DNA of 64,000 bases from Demequina litorisediminis (lineage in GTDB: Bacteria; Actinomycetota; Actinomycetes; Actinomycetales; Demequinaceae), in contig NZ_BSUN01000001.1 of NCBI RefSeq assembly GCF_030161615.1, positions 1,674,001-1,738,000 on the forward strand, written 5' to 3'. The notes beneath the pieces are model-generated. The model saw nothing but the letters and a program-made list of their open reading frames with translations, ran no database searches and was not told the DNA's origin. A program made the translations under genes and the position numbers. Each line of letters starts with the position of its first letter. The stretch's first letter is position 1. Shown one piece after another: positions 57,002 to 64,000 of this stretch.

Positions 57002-58389
57002 GGGGTCCTCCTGAGCGACGGGTACGGGTCATGGTGATGATGACGGTCACGACTACGGCGGCCACGACCAGGACGGCGATGATGACGGGCAACATCCAGG
57101 ACGGGGTGCCCGAGGCCTCGGATTCCGGCTCCGCGTTCGCGGAAGAATCCGCGGAAGTCTCCGCTGGGGCTGGCGCGGGCGTGCTGGCGGCGTCACTCGC
57201 GGAGGGTTGGGCGGCGGGGACTGTGGGCGTGTACCAGGGCAGTGGCCGCTGTCCCTCCGAGTAGACCGTGGGATCCGGCAGGCCCGGCCAGATATCGCTG
57301 ACCCACGGCATCACGTCGGCAAAGTCCGCGACGAACGGATTGACATCCGGGTACGCCGTGGGGTCGGAGTCGAGGAGGCTCTGCGGCACCACGGTGCCGT
57401 ATCCGAACTCGTCGTCATACGCGAGGTCGTGGGCCTCGAAGCCGGTGTTGCGGATGAGTGCCTGTTGGAGCCTGGTTCGGCGTCGCAGACGGAAAGGCCT
57501 GCATGGCGAGGGCGAGGGTCGCGGAGACGAAGGGTGTCGCCTCCGACGTGCCGTCCGCAAGTCCGTGTTGCTCCCAGTCTCCATCGATGCCCTGGTGGAG
57601 GATGTCCACGCCGGGCGCGACCACGTCAAGGAACTCGTCGTGGTGGGGCGCGGTGCCATCCCGGTCGCCCAGCGTGACGGACACGACTCCGTTCATGTCC
57701 GATGGCGAGGCGCCGCCGAACTGGACCCCGAAGTCGGAGTTCGGGACGGCCGCGACGAGGATGACTCCCTCGCGGACCGCCCGCGCCACGGCGTTGTTGA
57801 GCCCGAGGCTGCTCGAGATTCCCATGGACATCGAGATGATGTCGGCGCCGGCGTCGATGGCTGCCTCGATGCTGAGTGACGCCGCGCCTTCGTGGCCGTT
57901 CGTGTCGTCCGGATTGCGCGCCTCGGAGCCTGGGCACTCGTCCGCGATGTCGTCGGGCGGGTTGTCGAAGTCGAAGGGGTAGGTCAGCACGGTCGCGTCG
58001 GGTGCGATGCCCTTGACGCCCTGCTGGCCGTCGTACCCCTCGCCCGTACCCACCAGGAGTGACACGATTTGCGTGCCGTGCTGGGCCACGTCGTAGTCCG
58101 TGGACGTGCTCGCGATGCGCGGCTCACCATCGTCCAGGAGACAGGGACTCGTCTGGGGCTGTATGTCCGCCCCCGCGAGCGTCGGCACCTCGAGATTGAT
58201 AGGGGAATCGATCACCGCGATGGTGACGCCTTCGCCCGTGATGCCGGAGTCGTGGATGGCGCCGATGTTCGCGAGGTCGTAGTACCACAGGCCCTCGTCC
58301 GCGATGTCGGCGACCGCAGGCACGGAACCCGCCCACGCCACGACCCCCGTGGCCGCAAGCGTCCCACACACGCGCCAAATAGGCTTCAC
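56992..58389 (-). CDS. mycP: Mycosin (subtilisin-like serine protease), stand-alone; frameshift
   Basis: Mycosins are membrane-anchored S8 proteases of ESX systems. A signal peptide (VCGTLAATGVVAWAGSVPAV) precedes the catalytic domain: Asp in GVTIAVIDSPINLEVP, His in DVAQHGTQIVSLLVG, oxyanion Asn in AAVPNSDFG and Ser in DGTSEATPFVSATL. After a Pro/Ser/Ala linker comes a membrane helix (PVIIAVLVVAAVVVTVIITM) and a basic tail. A single insertion near 57470 splits the frame; after restoring the missing G near 56998 the gene ends at 56992. GTG 58389 overlaps the upstream gene. Confidence 0.9.
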
Positions 58390-58859
58390 GCGTTGTCCTC
58401 GCCGGAGCCCCAGGCATTGCCGCCTGTGGACTCGCTCCCGGTGGTGTCGACGGCGCTCCCCGGGTCTGCCGCGGAGCCCGCACCGATGGAGGTCGATGCG
58501 ACGCGGGTGCTGCCGCCGTCGCTCGCGGCGCCGGTGTACTCATCCGACGAGTCAAGGAAGGACTCGAGTCGAGCCGCCGTTTGGGCCACGGCGGCGTCCT
58601 CGGCCACGAGGTCGTCGAGGGCCGCGCGGACCGTCGAGTCCATATCGGCCAACTGCTGCATCACCTTTTTTGCCGCCGTGGCAGCGGTTGCTGCGACATT
58701 TCCCAGCCCTTGGCGGAAGGGGCGAGTCACGGAGACGGCGGTGCCCTCGGTGCGTGCGATGGTGCTTGGCTCGGGGAACTCGTCAAGATGCTTGATCAGG
58801 CGCGCCAACTCGTCGTGAACATCGGAGATACGGGCGAAGATCTGCTGGGGCACGACCAC
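58386..58859 (-). CDS. EspC-like helical protein of the main type VII locus
   Basis: A 157-residue protein with an N-terminal helical half (FARISDVHDELARLIKHLDE, AATAAKKVMQQLADMDSTVR) and a Ser/Gly/Ala-rich low-complexity tail, the pattern of ESX-secretion-associated substrates. GTG at 58859 has AAAGGA 7 bases upstream. It overlaps the mycosin start by four bases (GTGA). Not assigned to a family by sequence. Confidence 0.68.
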   Translation of the reverse strand: MVVPQQIFARISDVHDELARLIKHLDEFPEPSTIARTEGTAVSVTRPFRQGLGNVAATAATAAKKVMQQLADMDSTVRAALDDLVAEDAAVAQTAARLESFLDSSDEYTGAASDGGSTRVASTSIGAGSAADPGSAVDTTGSESTGGNAWGSGEDNA

Positions 58860-58916
58860 GAGCCGGTCCTTTCACGTGGTCCGGCCGGCCCCCGCTCGGG
58901 GGCCGGCCGGGAACGT

Positions 58917-59212
58917 TCAAATGCTGAAGCGCTTGGCAGCCTGGTTGTCGGTCGAGACGTAGGAGTTCGAGATCTCGTCCGTCTTGTTCGCGATCTGGGC
59001 CAGCAACTGCTGGAGGTCGCTGATCGACTTGTTCCACTGGCGCTCGGCCTCGTCATACGAGGCCTGCGCCTGGCCGTTCCAGGACGCCTTCAGGGTGGCA
59101 ACCTTCTTGTCGAGCCTCGTCGAGGCTCGGTGCGGATACCGGTCGCTCCAGTGCGAATGGACCCCGCCAGTTCGGTGACCTGCTCGGGGCGGACACTCAT
59201 CGATTCCATCAT
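58917..59212 (-). CDS. WXG100 protein (EsxA/EsxB-like); two frameshifts
   Basis: A 96-residue WXG100 protein: VRPEQVTELAGSIRTGATGI, then KASWNGQAQASYDEAERQWN with the W-N-G turn, and IANKTDEISNSYVSTDNQAA. Two insertions near 59118 and 59126 (AGCCTCG and AGGCTCG) are artefacts; the corrected segment reads RTELDELDKK. ATG 59212 has AAGGAAG 7 bases upstream. It is presumably one half of a secreted heterodimer or homodimer. Confidence 0.9.
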
Positions 59213-59224
59213 GGGTTCGCTTCC

Positions 59225-59545
59225 TTACGATCCGGACATCATCGAGCCGAGGCCCGAGATCGTCTGCTGGTACTGGGCCTCGGACTCCGCCTGGTCCTTC
59301 TCGGTGCCCGAGAGGGCCTCCTCGAGAGTGACGAGCACGTTGTTGAGCCTTCTTGGACTCCTGGTCCCACCGGGTCAGCAACTGGGTGAAGGACGTCGCC
59401 GCCGCACCCGTCCAGTAGCCGCGCAGGCTGCTCGATCTCGTTGCGCACGTTGGTGAGCCTGCGTGTCGATGTTGCCCTTGGCGGTGTTCACTGCCACCGC
59501 GCCCTGGCGAAGCGCACCTTCTTCAGCGGAAATGTGCTGAGCCAT
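59225..59545 (-). CDS. WXG100 protein (EsxA/EsxB-like), first gene of minus-strand locus; frameshifts
   Basis: A 106-residue WXG100 protein: QHISAEEGALRQGAVAVNTA, QLRGYWTGAAATSFTQLLTR with the W-T-G turn, and LSGTEKDQAESEAQYQQTIS. Insertions near 59348, 59430 and 59457 lie at AGCT. The AGGAGG ribosome site lies just upstream of the ATG at 59545. It lies 12 bases upstream of the next WXG100 gene, so the two form a pair. The C-terminus (SGLGSMMSGS) is Gly/Ser rich. Confidence 0.9.
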
Positions 59546-59820
59546 GCCTGAACCTCCTTCAGGTCTGTCGTGGGACGGGACCAGCCGGAAGGCCTGCCGG
59601 GCGGCAATCAGCGCACTCGCCCCCAGCGCGCCGACCTTCGGACTGTAGCGTGTCTCGTTCTCAGACTCCACAGGAAAGCCGCATATCGCCTGGGTACGGG
59701 CCGACGTCCGCGCGGACGAGCCGTGACCATGTGCACCTGAGAGGCGGGCGGTTACACTCCGGTGAGTCCGACACGGCTGGGCGACCCGCCGTGAGTCCAC
59801 CGCTCCCGGGGAGGAGTCAC
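59546..59820. other. 275-bp divergent promoter region of the type VII locus
   Basis: The space between the divergent WXG100 and eccD genes must contain both promoters. I see no convincing -35/-10 pair or operator, and no gene. Confidence 0.5.
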
Positions 59821-61158
59821 GTGAGCCAGCCCGTAGCCGCGCCGATGTCATTGGTGCGTGTCAGCATCGTGAGCGAGGACCGACGCCTTGATGTCGGAAT
59901 CCCGAGCTCGGTTCCGCTGGTGGAGGTGATCCCGGGGTTTGCCAGGAGTCTTGGCATTCTCGACCCGACGCTGGTGCATGGGGGGTACGCCCTTCGACGT
60001 GCTGACGGCGGCGAACTCGATGCGAGTCTCAGCGCGACGGCGCAGGGTGTGCACGATGGCGACGTCCTGACCCTTGCCCGCGGCGGGCTCTTGGCCGAGC
60101 CACGGGTGTACGACGATGTGACCGAGGCGGTCCTCGATGCCACGGCGGATCAGCACCGGCCGTGGTCGGCCCTCGACAGTTCGCGCACGGCACTCACCGT
60201 GAGCCTGACGTTCCTCGCCGTCTGCGCCGTCCTCATCTTCATGCTCGGCCCCGCCGTCGCCCTGGCGCCCGTCCTTGCGGGCGGTGGTGCGGTGGTGCTG
60301 CTGGTCGCGTCCGCGGTCCTGGCGCGACTGGGGCAGCCGGAGAGTGGACATGCGTTTGGTCTCGCAGCCGTCGTCTATGCCTCCCTCGGGGGCTTCTCGC
60401 GACCGACGCGTCCGACCGGTGGGGCTGGCCGCTCGCGCTCGCGGGTGGTGCGGCTGTGCTCGCCGGGGCGGTCGCGCTGCTGGCGAACCCTGCGCGTCGG
60501 GAGATTCACCTCACGGGCATCGTCGGCGGCGTCGTGATCGCCGTCCCCGCATGCGTGACCGGCGTGAATCCCGATGCTGCGGTGCCGGCCTATGCCCTCA
60601 CCGTTGCCGTCGCCGCCGCGTTGGGCAACCTGCTGCCGTGGCTCGCGTTCAGGCTCGACCCGCATCAAGGTGGTCTCTCCTCAGAGCGACCACGAGATCT
60701 TTGCGGAGCCCGCACCCATCGATGCCGATCAGGTCAGGGCACGTGCCGTCGCGGGAGCCCGCGTGCTGGTGGCATTGCGCCTTGGCATCGGCGCTGCGGT
60801 CATGGTCGCCACCCCCGTCGTCGCGGCCAGCGGGGTGGCGGGGGCACTGCTCGCCACGCTCGCGTTCCTGGGCATGATGTTCCAGTCCCGGCAGTCGTAT
60901 GCCCGCTCCGCCGTCGCAGCCGTCATGAGCGTGGGCGCGGTGGGACTGGTGGTGACGGCGTTGACCGTCGCCGTGTCCCAGGCACAGCGCCAGGGTGCGC
61001 TTCTCGTGGTGCTGCTGGCGGCCACCGTGATCCTGGTGACGGTGACGCTGATTAACCCCCGGGCCCGCATCGGCCTGGCGCGCGCCGCCGACACGGTCGA
61101 GGTCGTGATTCTTGCGCTCCTCCTCCCGCTCGGGGTCCTCGCGGCGGGCTGGGCCTAG
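59821..61158 (+). CDS. eccD: Type VII secretion membrane protein EccD (second paralogue); two frameshifts
   Basis: N-terminal ubiquitin-like domain (SLVRVSIVSEDRRLDVGIPS, LEVIPGFARSLGILDPT-type) followed by about eleven hydrophobic segments (ALTVSLTFLAVCAVLIFMLG, LAPVLAGGGAVVLLVASAVL, VEVVILALLLPLGVLAAGWA). GTG at 59821 has AGGAG upstream. One base is missing in the G5 run at 60388-60392, and an extra C lies near 60660. It ends three bases before the EccB fusion gene, with which it forms an operon. Why two EccD copies exist is unknown. Confidence 0.88.
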
Positions 61159-61161
61159 CCC

Positions 61162-63742
61162 ATGGCGACCAAGAAAGACCTGATTGACGCGCAGACCTAT
61201 AGCCGCCGGCGGCTGCTCGCGGCGTTCACGTCCGGCGCGCCGGGGGCAAAGAGGTCGAGCCCACTTCGCCGCTGAAGGCAGTGATCGGCGGCGTCGTCCT
61301 CGCGGCAATGGTCATCCTCGCGGGCGTCTTCTACGGGCTGATCAAGCCCGGTCTGCCCGCAGGCTGGGAGTCCAACAGCGTGCTCCTGGTCAAGGATTCG
61401 GGCGCGAGGTACGTCGCGAAGGAGGGCACGCTGTACCCGGTGCTCAACGCGACGAGCGCTCGGCTCGTTATCCCGGCCGACGAGTACGAGGTACTGGCGA
61501 CAGACGCCGCGGCACTCGCGGAGGCCCCGCTTGGGCCGAGCATCGGCATCGTGGGAGCACCCGACGACGTGCCAGACGCCGATGCGTTGGTGGCCACGGG
61601 GTGGACCGCGTGCGTCTCACCAGGCGCCACGGACGTGAGCCTTCCTGGCGCTTCCGGTGTTTCCGCGACCTCGGGTGCCGCCGTCGCCACGAGTGACGGG
61701 CACACCTTCGTGGTCTTCGGCAGCACGCGGTACGCCGTTCCGGATGCCGATGCCGACGCGGTGCTGCGTGCCAGCGGCCTTGCTGACGTTGCTGCGCTTG
61801 AGGTCGACTCGCGGTGGCTCAATCTTTTTGACGAGGGCACGCCGCTGGCGCCCATTGACGTCAAGGGGGCCGGGCGTGCGGTGGGCGACAGCGGACTTGC
61901 GGTGGGAGCCGTGGTGCGGGCCGAGGGCACCACGAGTCGCTTCATGGTCACGGCCGATGGCGAACTTGCGCCGATGAGCGATCTTGCCTTCCAGGCTCTA
62001 CATGCTGGGCACGGGGGCATCGCTCGGCGGCGAGCGTGAGGTCTCGGCGGCAGACACCGCGGCGATGCCCAATGCGGCGCAGCCTGCCGGAGGGGCCGAC
62101 TGGCCCGACGCGGTCATGCAGGGGATTCCCGCGGATGCGGCTCCGTGCGCCAGCCTGGCGCATGGCGAAGGCGGCGATGCCGTGACGACGCTGACCGTGG
62201 GCGAACCGAACGATGTGGTGGGCGGAGTCCATGTCGCCACTCGCGGTGGTGCCTTGGTGCTGGCGGGCGGACGCGGTGCCGATGCTCCGGCGCAGTATGT
62301 GTTGGTCGACGAGTCCGGCACGGCATACGCGATGCCGGGTGCGGACGCCGCGGTGTTGGCGCGTCTGGGGTACGCCGAAGACGATGCCTCTCGCGTGCCC
62401 GATGTCTGGCTGCAGTTCTTCGCGGCCGGGCCCGCTCTCACTGTGGAGGCCGCAGGCGCGACTCCGCAGGGTGACGCCGCTCTCGGTGCGGAGACGTCGC
62501 CGTCATCAAGCGCCGAGCCGTCACTCGCGGTCGATGCGGCAGGAGGCACGTGCGAGCGCGGCGACGTGCAGTACTCCTCGGAGACGCCACCGGCGCTGAC
62601 GATGCTGCAAAGCGACGGAGCATGGGAGAAGTCGACGGGGCAGGGCACCGTGGTCGCGGTGGTGGATTCCGGCATCGACACCGGCAATGCGCACTTGACG
62701 GATGCGGTGATCGGCGGGGTCAACCTCGTAGGCGACGGCGCCGACTGGAAGACCGACGCCGAGGGGCACGGCACAGCCATCGCGGGCCTCATCGCTGGGC
62801 GAAACGTCGAGGGGTCCGGGGTCGTGGGCCTCGCTCCCGAGGCCGACCTGCTCTCGGTGCGCGTCTTCCGCGCGACGGATGACCGGACCGTCGAGGAGGG
62901 CTTCGGTCCTGACACCCAGATTCTTGCCGAGGGCATCCGCTGGTCCGTCGACAACGGCGCGGACGTGGTGAGCGTGTCCCTGAGTGACGATGAGGACGTG
63001 CCAGCGTTGCGCGAGGCCGTGGCCTATGCGGTCGAGCACGACGTGCTCGTAGTCGCCAGCGCGGGTAACCGCACCACCGCGACAGTGAAGACCGACGGGC
63101 CCCGCTACCCGGCCGCTTACGAAGGTGTCGTGGCGGTCGCGGCGGCCGACCGCGACGGCTACGTGACGGAGGACTCGATCCATGGGCCTCACGTCGACAT
63201 TGCCGCCCCAGGGCAGGACGTTCTGAGCGCGGCGGCCGAGGCGGGCGACTGCATCTTCTCCGAGGGTGAGGCGTCCTCGAGCCTACTCGACGGGCTACGC
63301 GGCAGCCGCGGCGGCACTCGTCACCTCGGCGTACCCCGACGACAGTCCCGACGAGGTGACCTACCGCCTCGTGGCGAGCGCCCTGCGGACCGACGCGGAC
63401 CATCGGGACGATGTGAGCGGCTGGGGCCTCGTACAGCCGCTCGACGCGCTCTCGCTGGTGCCAGGCACCGAAGTCCGGGGTCCGGCGAATCCGTTCACCG
63501 GCACCGCCGCGGTCGCTGTCGATCCCGGCAGCGTCGCGTTGGCGCCGGAGGCGGCCGCGGACCCGTTCGCGCGCACCCTCACCCTGATGGCCGGCGGTGT
63601 GCTCGTGGGCACGCTCGCGCTTGCAGGGGTTGGCGCCGTCGTGGTGGCCAGACGCAGGGCCGATGCCCCTGCGTCGCCTTCCGAGCCGCGCGTCGGCATG
63701 CTCGACGACGCACGCGACGACGCGACCAGGATGTTGCGCTGA
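61162..63742 (+). CDS. EccB fused to a complete mycosin (S8 protease) domain; three frameshifts
   Basis: About 859 residues. The N-terminus is typical EccB: MATKKDLIDAQTYSRRRLLA, a membrane helix (AVIGGVVLAAMVILAGVFYG, residues about 40-62), then VLLVKDSGARYVAKEGTLYP and the second repeat VLVDESGTAYAMPGADAAVL. From about residue 463 a subtilisin domain follows without a stop: catalytic Asp in AVVDSGID (about 502), His in EGHGTAIAGLI (about 536), Asn in VASAGNRTT (about 636) and Ser in SSYSTGYAAAAAALVT (about 707). A C-terminal membrane helix (TLTLMAGGVLVGTLALAGVG) and an Arg-rich tail follow. Breaks: missing G in 61242-61246, insertions near 61994 and 63282 (both AGCT). Between 61996 and 63282 the frame is open. 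Confidence 0.88.
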
Positions 63743-63894
63743 GAGCATCGCCTGCGGTGCGTGGAGACAGGCGCCGCGATCTGGCGGGGCCTAGCCATGC
63801 TTGCCAGACGCATGAGAACATGGTCCGCGAGCAGCGTCTTACCAGGCTCGCGGCCGCCATCCGTGGCGGCTCGCCAGGGTCGCGGCGCTCTGCT

Positions 63895-63923
63895 TTGACG
63901 GAGCCGCGCCCGCCGGGTATTGT
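63895..63923 (+). promoter_or_regulatory. Strong promoter at window end (presumed rpsL operon)
   Basis: TTGACG (63895-63900), 17 bases, TATTGT (63918-63923) is nearly the ideal housekeeping promoter. It reads rightwards, out of the window; in actinobacteria rpsL-rpsG-fusA-tuf usually follows rpoC. The 150 bases before it, after the fusion gene, hold nothing else I can support. Confidence 0.7.
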
Positions 63924-64000
63924 TGATATTCGTGCCCGCGACGTCGGGCCCCTATGCGTGCCCTCCAGGGCAGGCCAAAAAGAAGGTGCGACACGCCCGG

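Overview
The window is high-GC DNA from a Gram-positive actinobacterium, probably of the Micrococcales type; the family cannot be fixed from sequence alone. The evidence is the gene order (rpmG, two hadAB-like hydratases, murB, tRNA-Trp, secE, nusG, rplKA, rplJL, rpoBC), a Zn-form L33, GTG and TTG starts, and an ESX-type (type VII) secretion locus with WXG100 proteins, EccB, EccC, EccD and mycosins.

Layout. 1-9.2 kb: yajQ (partial), tRNA-Tyr, a membrane-anchored DUF1524/Excalibur nuclease, the anaerobic ribonucleotide reductase nrdD-nrdG with NrdR boxes, a class-1 dihydroorotate dehydrogenase homologue, a sugar porter and a YcaQ-type glycosylase. 9.2-18.4 kb: tRNA-Thr, tRNA-Met, rpmG, a purine permease, the hadAB pair, a LacI regulator, an MFS transporter, murB and an unrecognised two-gene unit that may be a secreted protein with a DUF2004-like partner. 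18.4-28.8 kb: two ABC transporters around two two-component systems and a secreted protein. 28.9-32.9 kb: a flavin disulfide oxidoreductase, an aminotransferase and an AbiEi/DUF559-like gene bracketed by inverted repeats. 33.2-48.3 kb: the tRNA-Trp/secE/nusG/rplKAJL/rpoBC cluster. 48.5-63.7 kb: the main type VII locus. The window ends in a strong promoter, expected to drive rpsL.

Two blocks of type VII genes sit inside the normally compact ribosomal/RNA-polymerase region. A five-gene satellite (WXG100, YbaB-like, lipoprotein, ESX-like alpha/beta hydrolase, EspC-like) runs backwards between rplL and rpoB. The main locus lies between rpoC and the presumed str operon. On the minus strand it holds two WXG100 genes, an EspC-like gene, a mycosin, an EspB-like gene, an EccD-like gene, a Zn-ribbon/RDD/FHA protein and EccC. 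On the plus strand it holds eccD and a large gene that fuses EccB to a second complete mycosin domain. That fusion, with a separate mycosin and two EccD paralogues, is the most unusual biology here.

The sequence is full of single-base frameshifts, even in essential genes. Nearly all that I resolved are a G or C inserted at an AGCT site (AGCT read as AGGCT or AGCCT), including the conserved TAGCTCAG D-arm of two tRNAs; a few are one-base losses, mostly in G runs. I treat these as sequencing artefacts and give each gene its full reconstructed extent. The pattern suggests that AGCT is a modified motif in this organism.
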